A stretch of DNA of 29,913 nucleotides from Litorivivens sp041625495. GTDB taxonomy: Bacteria; Pseudomonadota; Gammaproteobacteria; Pseudomonadales; Spongiibacteraceae. Both the position numbers and the translations under genes were made by a program. The notes under the pieces are model-generated. The model worked only from the letters and a program-made list of their open reading frames with translations. It was not told the origin of the DNA and did no database searches. Each line of letters begins with the position of its first letter. The first letter of the stretch is position 1. Positions 16,177 through 23,153 of this stretch are shown in pieces. Location: contig NZ_JBFJTH010000030.1 of assembly GCF_041625495.1 (NCBI RefSeq), forward strand, positions 1 to 29,913, in the 5' to 3' direction.

Positions 16177-17681
16177 CAGAATCCGGCTCCCCCCGGCCCA
16201 ATGGGCCAATCCAACCACATCCACGCTAGCAGCATAATCGACCAGCCTCCCAGAAACAGCAGGGAATAGGGCAGCATCAGAGCCATCATTGTGCCGATGC
16301 CTAAATTTTTGTCGTAGCGTTGAGCGAACGCGACAACCACCCCGAAGTAAGGCATCAAGGGCGTAATGATATTCGTTGAACTGTCGCCGATGCGGTAAGC
16401 AAGCTGGGTGGCTTCCGGCGAGATTCCGAGCAGGTACAGCATAGGCACAAACACAGGTGCCAGCAGAGCCCATTTGGCAGAAGCGCTGCCAATCAGCAGG
16501 TTGATAACAGCGCACAGCAGGATAAATACAATCAGTAGCGGTGCTGAAGGAATAGCCAGTGTGGCCAGCAGGTTGGCCCCCTTAACTGCGGCTATGGCTC
16601 CCATGCCGGACCAGGCAAAAAAGTTGACGAATTGAGCAGCAAAAAACATAAGCACGAGATAGGACGCCATACTGGCCATGCTTTTTTCCATGCCCTCAAT
16701 CCAGTCTGTGGCGCGCCGATAGCGTTTGTTTTCGAAGCCAAAGGCGATACTGGCGCTGGCAATAGATAAAGCGATCAGCGTAACGATGCCGGAGAGGAAC
16801 GCAGAGCCTATCAGGCTTCCGGTATTGGGGTTACGCAATATGCCATCGCTCGGCACCGTCGCCGCCAGCAGTGCGATAGCCCAGCTCAGGCTGACAATGA
16901 GTGTCCAGCGGTAAGAGACCGGATCGCTTGCCTTGTCAGCAAAAGCTTCTGTGGGTTCTGCTGACGCATAGTGTCCGAGCCTGGGCTCAACCCAGCGTTG
17001 GGTGGCCAAGGTGCCGAGCGCGGTGATTAACGCGGTGGAGGCGATCATGAAATAGTAGTTATCGCTGGCGGCAACGCCGGCGTCTGCTACTAGTTTGACC
17101 GCTTCCGTGGACAGTCCGGCCAGAATTGCGTCGAGTGGCCCAATGGCTAGGTTGGCACTATAACCGCCGGAGACCCCGGCAAAGGCAGCCGCAATACCCG
17201 CCAGCGGATGTCGGCCCGCACTGGCAAAGGCGAATCCCGCCAGAGGTACCAGTACCACATAGCCTGAATCTGCTCCGAGCGATGACAGTACTCCCGCGAA
17301 CACAATGCCTGCAGTGAGCAGGTTGTCCCGGGTACGAGCCACGAGTGCGCGCAGCAGTGCGCCCAATAAGCCCGAGTGCTCAGCTAGGCCAATGCCGAGA
17401 ATGGCAACCAAAACGGTGCCGACGGGGGCAAAGCTGACAAAGTTTTTGACGGTATGAGTCACCATCCAGCGCAGACCATCAGCGCTCAGTAATGAACGCA
17501 CTATCAGTGTTTCGTCGGTGGCCGGGTGGGTCGCCTGCACCCCAAGCCACGTCAATAGGGCCGACAGCACAGCGACCAGGGCGCAGAGATAGACAAACAG
17601 CAGGGTCGGGTGGGGTAGTTGATTGCCGGTGCGTTCCAGCCAGTTCAGTAAACGGATAAAAATTGGGTTCTGGTTTGTCAA
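16176..17681 (-). CDS. AbgT family transporter
   Basis: The 501-residue polytopic membrane protein aligns with E. coli AbgT (508 residues): LLNWLERTGNQLPHPTLLFVYL at the start, the VKNFVSFAPVGTVLVAILGIGLAEHSGLL segment, the GRHPLAGIAAAFAGVSGGYSANL helix-hairpin motif and the C-terminal STNIITPLMPYFGVVVAFAQRY. Known members import p-aminobenzoyl-glutamate (AbgT) or export sulfonamides (MtrF, YdaH types), so substrate cannot be assigned. The start appears to be TTG at 17679-17681; no ATG or GTG lies between the upstream in-frame stop and the homology start, and a weak GGTG site precedes it. No abgAB hydrolase genes are nearby, which argues against a dedicated folate-breakdown operon. Confidence 0.9.
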   Translation of the reverse strand: MTNQNPIFIRLLNWLERTGNQLPHPTLLFVYLCALVAVLSALLTWLGVQATHPATDETLIVRSLLSADGLRWMVTHTVKNFVSFAPVGTVLVAILGIGLAEHSGLLGALLRALVARTRDNLLTAGIVFAGVLSSLGADSGYVVLVPLAGFAFASAGRHPLAGIAAAFAGVSGGYSANLAIGPLDAILAGLSTEAVKLVADAGVAASDNYYFMIASTALITALGTLATQRWVEPRLGHYASAEPTEAFADKASDPVSYRWTLIVSLSWAIALLAATVPSDGILRNPNTGSLIGSAFLSGIVTLIALSIASASIAFGFENKRYRRATDWIEGMEKSMASMASYLVLMFFAAQFVNFFAWSGMGAIAAVKGANLLATLAIPSAPLLIVFILLCAVINLLIGSASAKWALLAPVFVPMLYLLGISPEATQLAYRIGDSSTNIITPLMPYFGVVVAFAQRYDKNLGIGTMMALMLPYSLLFLGGWSIMLLAWMWLDWPIGPGGAGF

Positions 17682-17824
17682 ATTAGCACCAATGATTTCT
17701 AGTCCTTATGGTCGGTAGTGTACCATTAGCTTCTGTGAATACCGCAGGGGCAAAGCCTTCGGTGGCGCCACATTTCCCGTTCTTCCGATTGCCTGGTGCA
17801 GGCATTCATGCTCAGGATTCTCTT

Positions 17825-19090
17825 GTGACCAAACATGCACAGGCAGCCGACAGGAAGCCAAATTTGACCATGCTTTATTTCGCCATGATGGCGATTGGTA
17901 TGGGGCAGACGGTGGTCTTTGCCGTTTTGCCCATGCTGGGGCGCGAGCTGCAGCTGGATCAAATTATTTTTCCAGTGCCATTTACAGACATGACCTTTGC
18001 TCCTAGGGAAATGGCCATTACGTCACTCTCAGCGTTAACAGCTTTGATCTTTTCAATGGTGTCGCCCTTTTGGGGGCGCATGAGTGACCGCTTTGGTCGC
18101 AAGCCCATCATTATTTTCGGACTGGTTGGCTACAGTATTGGCACCGTCACGTTCAATACTGCGGCTTCGGTGGGGTTGGCCGGGCTGCTCGGCGGCGTTG
18201 CGCTCTATGGGTTGCTGCTGGCGACAAGGGTGTTGCACGCGGTCATCATGTCCGCAGCCAATCCAGCGGCCTCCGCTTATGTGGTTGACGTGACAACTCT
18301 CCCCGACCGCGTCAAAGGCATTGGCAAGTTAAGCGCGTTTAATCAGGTGGGTTCGATGGTGGGGCCGGCGCTGGCCTGGTTTGTATCCATCAGCTTTCTC
18401 GCGCCAATGTATTTGCAAGCATGCATAACATTGATCGCCGCAGTGCTGGTTATGCGCTATCTTCCTCCGACGGAGTCGCATAAAAGCCGCCCTAAAAATG
18501 AGAAAAAACTGCGGGCCTTTGATCCGCGATTTCGAGCGTTTGTCTTGATCGGGTTTGCCATTTTCAGCATGTTGGGCATGGTTCAACAAACCTTGGGTTT
18601 TTATTATCAGGATATATTGCAGCTCGACGGGGTGCATGCTGCGCAGATGTTTTCTATGGCGATGGTCATTTCGTCGGCATCGATGCTCGTGGCACAGTTT
18701 GGCATCGTCCAGCGTTACAATGGCGTTCCGATTAACCTGGTGCGATTCGGTTTGCCGTTCAGTTTTGTCGGCTATCTTATGATTGCCAATGCATCGAATC
18801 TGCCAATGTTGTTGGGTGCCATGGTGTTTTTCGGGTTGGGAATGGGTATGGCGGGCCCGGGCTATACCGCGAGTGCAACGATGGTTGTTGACGCGCACGA
18901 GCAAGGCGCGTTGGCAGGATTGTTGGGTTCTGCTGCGGGCATGGGCTTTGTGGTTGGACCGATTGCAGGGGGGATGCTGTACCGGAGCGAAGCCTCATTA
19001 CCTTACTGGTTTGCCAGCGCAGTGATGTTGGGTGTTATCGGTGCGGTTTTTCATCTTAGCAAGCGTATGCAGCTTGATCGTCCTGATTAA
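17825..19090 (+). CDS. Major facilitator superfamily transporter
   Basis: From the GTG at 17825 the protein has 421 residues and about 12 hydrophobic segments. The MFS motif A lies in the loop after the second helix (FWGRMSDRFGRKPIIIFG), and a helix-5-like stretch follows (FNQVGSMVGPALAWFV). The wording resembles drug:H+ antiporter (TetA/Bcr-like) members, but substrate is unknown. The frame is open to an ATG at 17708, but GTG 17825 is favoured because AGGA (17814-17817) lies 7 bases before it and the first 39 residues of the longer form are not membrane-like or conserved in look. This start leaves 143 bases for divergent promoters shared with the AbgT-family gene. Confidence 0.85.
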   Translation: MTKHAQAADRKPNLTMLYFAMMAIGMGQTVVFAVLPMLGRELQLDQIIFPVPFTDMTFAPREMAITSLSALTALIFSMVSPFWGRMSDRFGRKPIIIFGLVGYSIGTVTFNTAASVGLAGLLGGVALYGLLLATRVLHAVIMSAANPAASAYVVDVTTLPDRVKGIGKLSAFNQVGSMVGPALAWFVSISFLAPMYLQACITLIAAVLVMRYLPPTESHKSRPKNEKKLRAFDPRFRAFVLIGFAIFSMLGMVQQTLGFYYQDILQLDGVHAAQMFSMAMVISSASMLVAQFGIVQRYNGVPINLVRFGLPFSFVGYLMIANASNLPMLLGAMVFFGLGMGMAGPGYTASATMVVDAHEQGALAGLLGSAAGMGFVVGPIAGGMLYRSEASLPYWFASAVMLGVIGAVFHLSKRMQLDRPD

Positions 19091-19149
19091 AAAATAGACA
19101 GTTTTGCGAGGGCTGCATCGCTTCGCCGTTTGCGCTCTTTTGCCCAGAG

Positions 19150-19158
19150 TTATCCACA
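19150..19158 (+). promoter_or_regulatory. DnaA box (TTATCCACA)
   Basis: This is an exact match to the high-affinity DnaA box consensus TTATNCACA. It lies 60 bases after the MFS gene and has the same orientation as a second copy 212 bases downstream. Confidence 0.55.
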
Positions 19159-19300
19159 GGGTTGTTCACTGAATCTGGGGAAAACTTTTTTCCAGCCCAG
19201 CGTAAACAGCAATATTTTTATAACATTTTTGTCTTTTTAGGCTTGAGAAACGTACTGAATCTGTTAGAGCGTCGCAATATATGATTTTTTCATGTCGACA

Positions 19301-19318
19301 CTGTCACATCTTTGTAAC
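19301..19318 (+). promoter_or_regulatory. Candidate Pho box upstream of the RluA-like gene
   Basis: CTGTCAC (19301-19307), ATCT, TTGTAAC (19312-19318) has the 7-4-7 layout and both half-sites occur in the bona fide Pho boxes of this window. No good -10 element sits 10 bases downstream; the nearest is GAAAAT at 19324-19329. The site is therefore less certain than the other three. Confidence 0.45.
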
Positions 19319-19361
19319 TGTGTGAAAATGCGTGAAAAACGTGCAAATTACCCGAGCGATT

Positions 19362-19370
19362 TTATCCACA
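19362..19370 (+). promoter_or_regulatory. DnaA box (TTATCCACA)
   Basis: This second exact DnaA box lies 12 bases before the predicted GTG start of the RluA-like gene, where bound DnaA could repress or modulate the promoter. If the gene instead starts at 19332, the box lies within the reading frame. Confidence 0.55.
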
Positions 19371-19382
19371 AGCCAGGACAGC

Positions 19383-20081
19383 GTGAAAATAATCATTGTT
19401 TCTGATACCGCAGACTACCTTTTGGTAGACAAACCCGCAGGCTTTTCGGTGCACCGCGACCAGCAGCTTGTATCCCTGCTCGACTTGCTGCGACAACAGA
19501 CCGGTTACCCGTATCTCGCGCCAGTTCATCGACTGGATCAGGCGACATCGGGGTTGTGGCTTCTGGCTAAAACCCCGGCTTCAGCTGCTGCGCTCAGCGC
19601 GCAATTTGAACAACGGCAGGTTGAAAAATATTATCTGGCGCTGTCCGATAAAAAGCCGTCAAAAAAACAGGGTAAAGTCGAAGGTGCCCTGGTGAAAGCC
19701 CGCGCTGGAAGTTATCGCTTGGCGCGCTCAGGCGAGCCGTGGTCCGTGACGCAATTCTTCAGTTATGGATTGGGGGACGGGTGTCGGTTGTTTTTGTTAA
19801 AACCGTTAACGGGCCGCACTCATCAGCTCAGGGTGGTGATGCGCAGTCTCGGTGCGCCGATCCTGGGCGATACCCGCTATGGCAGTTCGCAGAGCCAACC
19901 CGATCGGTGTTACCTCCATGCGTATTCGCTGGCGTTCTCCGTGGGCAGCGAGCTAATCCGCTATACTTTGCCTCCAGCGCAGGGGACGGCATTTCTCGCC
20001 GAGCCCTGCCAACAGCGATTGGCTGAATTGAGCGCCCCCTGGCAGCTTTCTTGGCCACAGATTGAAAAAGGAAAATTGTGA
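19383..20081 (+). CDS. RluA-family pseudouridine synthase (TIGR01621-like clade)
   Basis: The 232-residue protein is a compact RluA-type enzyme without an S4 domain. It has YLLVDKPAGFSVHRD, the catalytic motif PVHRLDQATSGL (Asp in HRLD), a KYYLAL stretch, the LKPLTGRTHQLRVVMRSLGAPILGDTRYG block and a C-terminal CYLHAYSLAF. These are the conserved RluA motifs in the usual order. The size fits the uncharacterised gammaproteobacterial clade I remember as TIGR01621; its RNA target is not known to me. GTG at 19383 is chosen because AGGA (19375-19378) precedes it and the fold starts there; GTG at 19332 is also open. Its stop overlaps the start of the next gene, so it heads a probable operon. Confidence 0.88.
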   Translation: MKIIIVSDTADYLLVDKPAGFSVHRDQQLVSLLDLLRQQTGYPYLAPVHRLDQATSGLWLLAKTPASAAALSAQFEQRQVEKYYLALSDKKPSKKQGKVEGALVKARAGSYRLARSGEPWSVTQFFSYGLGDGCRLFLLKPLTGRTHQLRVVMRSLGAPILGDTRYGSSQSQPDRCYLHAYSLAFSVGSELIRYTLPPAQGTAFLAEPCQQRLAELSAPWQLSWPQIEKGKL

Positions 20082-20383
20082 ATCATTTTAAGGACCCGAT
20101 GCTGGATCTCGAAACCCGTCTGAATGGGCAGACTGGGCGCATTGGCTGGCATGAACTGCAGCGCTATTTTGCTCGCGGTGTGGTGAGAGAGGTAGCTCAG
20201 GGCATAGACCTGATTGATGCCGGTAAGGCCATTATCGATAACGACACATCAACGGTGGAGGCATGGATTGCGCAAGATAAGCTTCGGGTGCCAGACGACA
20301 CCCAAGCGCAGCAGTGGTTCGACGAGAACGCCGAGGTCTGGGCGCTTGTCATTGCGCCCTGGGTGTTGATCCAGCTACCGTAA
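20078..20383 (+). CDS. DUF2288 family protein
   Basis: The 101-residue protein has the pattern LETRLNGQTGRIGWHELQRYFARG...DLIDAGKAIIDNDTSTVEAWIAQDKL...ALVIAPWVLIQLP, which I recognise as DUF2288. The family is small, soluble and of unknown function. The GTG start overlaps the synthase stop (GTGA), with AAGGA at 20068-20072 as ribosome binding site, so the two are translationally coupled. An ATG at 20099 is an alternative start. Confidence 0.75.
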   Translation: MNHFKDPMLDLETRLNGQTGRIGWHELQRYFARGVVREVAQGIDLIDAGKAIIDNDTSTVEAWIAQDKLRVPDDTQAQQWFDENAEVWALVIAPWVLIQLP

Positions 20384-20388
20384 CAACC

Positions 20389-20676
20389 ATGATGACCTCC
20401 GATACGCCAGAAGATACGATACGCGACGCACTGGACGCCTATTTTCGAGCTTTTGCCGAGGGCAGTGATGTGCCGCCTGCGCAGCGTTTTTATCTGGAGG
20501 GATATATGCAGGCTTGTGTAGATGGTGGGTTGCTCAACCTGGCCCAGATATCGCAGATGATTGTGGAAAGCTGCGGTCGGCACCTTGGTGATGAAGTGGC
20601 AAGCATATATCAGTGTGCGGATGCGCTGGTGTTGCACAGCCATATGAAACGGGCTCCGGTGTATCCGTCGTGCTGA
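20389..20676 (+). CDS. Hypothetical protein upstream of tmcA
   Basis: The 95-residue protein starts with two Met codons and reads as a mostly helical, acidic protein (DTPEDTIRDALDAYFRAF, FYLEGYMQACVDGGLLNLAQISQMIVE). I do not recognise the family. It begins 5 bases after DUF2288 and its stop overlaps the likely tmcA start by 7 bases, so it sits within a tightly packed operon and is probably real. There is no clear Shine-Dalgarno site, which suggests coupling to the gene before it. The overlap with tmcA makes a role connected to TmcA expression or function possible but unproven. Confidence 0.65.
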   Translation: MMTSDTPEDTIRDALDAYFRAFAEGSDVPPAQRFYLEGYMQACVDGGLLNLAQISQMIVESCGRHLGDEVASIYQCADALVLHSHMKRAPVYPSC

Positions 20677-22727
20677 GCGCACTGTTGCAGAAACTCCAGC
20701 AAAGTGGCTGTCGTGGGTTGCTGTTTCTGAGCGGTGAGCGCGGTTGGGTAAACACTGCGGCGGCACAGGTGCTGGAATCGCTGTCTGGCGACGTGCTGCT
20801 AGTTGGTAGCCATACCGTCGCGGGCGTTGAGCCTACCGCAAAATCGACTCTTCTCGGCCAGGAGTGCGACCTGCTGTTATGGGACCTCTACGCGCGGCCA
20901 GACCTCAATACCCTTGCGGCGAGTGGCGGCTGCCTTGTCCGCAGCGGTCTATTGCTGGTGTTGGCACCGGCTCCGCAAGACTGGTACAGCTATTTTACCT
21001 GCGACGACGGTTCTCCCAGTCATTATTGGCAGCATGTGCTGCGCTGCATTGAGCAGTATCCTCAGCGCTATCACTACTCGCAAACCTCGGGCTGGACGGT
21101 GCCGGACGCGCCATTTCCTACCCTGGCTGCTGATGCGTCACTGCCTACGGCAGACCAGTTGGAGGTTATGGCGCTGGTACGCAGGGTGCTGCACGGGCAT
21201 CGTCGCCGGCCGCTGGTGATTCGCGCTGACCGGGGGCGCGGTAAATCTGCGTTATTGGGCCTGTGTGCCGCCGAGTTTCTGCAAGAAGACACGGGCAACA
21301 TCCTGATTACAGCACCGCGTCGCCAGTCGGTTGTTACGCTGTTCAATCATGCGACTGAGGCAGTGGGGCGCAGCGAGGATGCCAGCGCTAGCGCGCTGGT
21401 CGTTGGCGACAGCGAAATGGTGTATTACCCGCCAGATCAATTATTGAAGCACAGTCCGCCGGGGCGCATTCTGCTGGTAGATGAAGCTGCGGCGATCCCA
21501 CCCGCTCTGCTTGAGGCAATGGTAAAACGCTATCCGCGGGTAGTGTTTGCCACCACAGTACATGGCTACGAGGGGTCGGGGCGCGGCTTTGATATTCGTT
21601 TCGCTGACTCCCTTGATCGAATAGCCCCGCAGTGGCACCTGGCTGAACTTCAGGAGCCTATTCGCTGGAGTGAGGGAGATCCACTCGAAGGCTTTTTGAA
21701 CCGTTGTTTTCTGCTGGATGCAGAACCCGTATCCGCGCCTTCTAACACAGATGATAAGCTGCGCGTGGAGTGGGTTGATAAAATGGCCTTGCTTGCAGAC
21801 GAAGACTTGTTAAGACAGATCTTCGGATTATTGGTTGCAGCGCATTATCAAACGTCACCTTCGGATTTGCAGCAGTTGATGGATTCACTGGCCACCAGCG
21901 TTTTTGTGCTGCGCAGCGAAAATGGGGCGGTACTGGGGGCCGCGCTGGTTATGGAGGAGGGTGGGCTGCCCGATACCTGGCTTGATCCGGTGCAACAGGG
22001 GCAGCGACGCCTGCAGGGGCATCTGTTGCCACAATCCCTCACTTACCATTTGGGTGTCGATGAGGGCCTGCGTATGCGCTGTGCACGTGTCAGTCGCATC
22101 GCGGTTCATCAATCTGTGCGCCGCCGCGGCCTCGGCCGATTATTACTGGGCGAAATAGAGAATTTTTCTCTGGCTGAGGGCTTGGATTACGTCGCCTCCA
22201 GTTTTGCTGCTGACAGTGATGTATTACCTTTCTGGTTGGGCGCTGACTATGTGCCGTTGCGCCTGGGCATTCGACGCGACCCCTGTAGTGGCAGCCGAGC
22301 GCTGTTGGTCGCGCGGCCATTGTCGGAATTAGCGGCGCGGGTTCTTACACCGGTCTGCGAGCGGTTTGCACAAGACTTTCCCCTGCAGTTGCGTGAAATA
22401 TTTAGTGAGCTGGATTGGAAGGTGGCTCTTGGGCTACTCAACGCGCGCGATCTTACGATTCGGGTCAACGGTGCTGCAAGACGTGATGCCCAGAGATTTG
22501 CAGTAGGTGAAATAGCCTACGAGCATGCCTATGCGGGTTTGTATTCCTATTTGGCGAACTGTCCTGTTGGATTACCTGAAACCGAAGATGTCGCGCTCGC
22601 TCTGAAAAAAGTATTGCAGGGTCATTCGTGGAAAAATCTTGCCGATGAATTTCAACTTGCTGGTCGTAAAGCACTGGAGCAGCGCTTGCGGCAGGCGTAT
22701 CGATTTATTTTGTCACTGGAGGGATAA
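20670..22727 (+). CDS. tmcA: tRNA(Met) cytidine acetyltransferase TmcA
   Basis: The 685-residue protein (E. coli TmcA: 671) has an N-terminal domain with CRGLLFLSGERGWV. A helicase-like ATPase region follows, with the Walker A RGRGKS (188-193), ILLVDEAAAIPPALLEAM and FATTVHGYEGSGRGFDIRF. A GNAT acetyltransferase domain (RVSRIAVHQSVRRRGLGRLLLGEIE, about 473-500) and a C-terminal tRNA-binding region complete it. TmcA makes N4-acetylcytidine at position 34 of elongator tRNA-Met using acetyl-CoA and ATP. The frame is open upstream to GTG 20613, but GTG 20670, overlapping the previous stop, gives the family N-terminus. No clear ribosome binding site is seen, which fits translational coupling. Confidence 0.95.
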   Translation: MLSALLQKLQQSGCRGLLFLSGERGWVNTAAAQVLESLSGDVLLVGSHTVAGVEPTAKSTLLGQECDLLLWDLYARPDLNTLAASGGCLVRSGLLLVLAPAPQDWYSYFTCDDGSPSHYWQHVLRCIEQYPQRYHYSQTSGWTVPDAPFPTLAADASLPTADQLEVMALVRRVLHGHRRRPLVIRADRGRGKSALLGLCAAEFLQEDTGNILITAPRRQSVVTLFNHATEAVGRSEDASASALVVGDSEMVYYPPDQLLKHSPPGRILLVDEAAAIPPALLEAMVKRYPRVVFATTVHGYEGSGRGFDIRFADSLDRIAPQWHLAELQEPIRWSEGDPLEGFLNRCFLLDAEPVSAPSNTDDKLRVEWVDKMALLADEDLLRQIFGLLVAAHYQTSPSDLQQLMDSLATSVFVLRSENGAVLGAALVMEEGGLPDTWLDPVQQGQRRLQGHLLPQSLTYHLGVDEGLRMRCARVSRIAVHQSVRRRGLGRLLLGEIENFSLAEGLDYVASSFAADSDVLPFWLGADYVPLRLGIRRDPCSGSRALLVARPLSELAARVLTPVCERFAQDFPLQLREIFSELDWKVALGLLNARDLTIRVNGAARRDAQRFAVGEIAYEHAYAGLYSYLANCPVGLPETEDVALALKKVLQGHSWKNLADEFQLAGRKALEQRLRQAYRFILSLEG

Positions 22728-22733
22728 ACGACA

Positions 22734-23138
22734 ATGGCTACTATTTTCAGTCGAATCATTGCAGGTGAGCTGCCCGGGCATTTTATCTGGCGTGATGAAC
22801 AGGCCGTCGCCATTATGACTATTGCCCCGATTTGTGCAGGGCATGTTCTGGTTATTCCGGTTGAGGAAATAGATCACTGGGACGATATGCCTCAAGCGCT
22901 GGCCAACCATTGTCTGTCTGTAGCGCGGGCAATCTCCAAGGCGCAGAAGGCGGTTTACGATTGTCAGCGCGTATCGCTGCAGATTGTCGGGCTGGAAGTG
23001 CCGCATACGCACCTGCATCTGGTGCCAATCAATCGTATGGAAGATGCCAATTTTGCTAATGCGGCACCCGCTGATGGGCAAGATCTGGCGCGGGAAGCAG
23101 AGCGGTTACGCGCCGAGCTGGGTACGCAGGGCCTTTGA
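22734..23138 (+). CDS. HIT family (histidine triad) protein
   Basis: The 134-residue protein has the HIT fold: FSRIIAGELPGHFIWRDEQAVAIMTIAPICAGHVLVIP at the start and the triad in VPHTHLHLVPI (His91, His93, His95). Family members hydrolyse nucleoside phosphoramidates or dinucleoside polyphosphates; the substrate here is unknown. A GGAGGG site lies at 22719-22724, inside the end of tmcA, and the ATG is 6 bases after the tmcA stop, so it is probably the last gene of that operon. Only 15 bases separate it from the convergent radical SAM gene, with no obvious terminator. Confidence 0.9.
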   Translation: MATIFSRIIAGELPGHFIWRDEQAVAIMTIAPICAGHVLVIPVEEIDHWDDMPQALANHCLSVARAISKAQKAVYDCQRVSLQIVGLEVPHTHLHLVPINRMEDANFANAAPADGQDLAREAERLRAELGTQGL

Positions 23139-23153
23139 AGCCCTGCGACTAAT

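Larger units (their letters stand above)
19091..19382. other. AT-rich intergenic region with DnaA boxes and a Pho-box-like site
   Basis: These 292 bases hold no gene. They contain two perfect DnaA boxes (19150-19158 and 19362-19370), a T-rich core (about 19205-19245), an 8-bp palindrome TGTCGACA (19293-19300) and a Pho-box-like repeat (19301-19318). No clear terminator for the MFS gene is visible. The region is much more AT-rich than its neighbours. Confidence 0.7.

Noticed and set aside
17708..17824. A 39-residue N-terminal extension of the MFS protein
   Set aside because: The region is not membrane-like, would remove most of the divergent promoter space, and the GTG at 17825 has a well-spaced AGGA.
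19091..19382. A chromosomal replication origin, suggested by DnaA boxes and AT-rich DNA
   Set aside because: There are only two boxes, with no dnaA, dnaN, rpmH, gidA or mnmG nearby and no ordered array of 13-mers. A regulatory or titration role is more likely.
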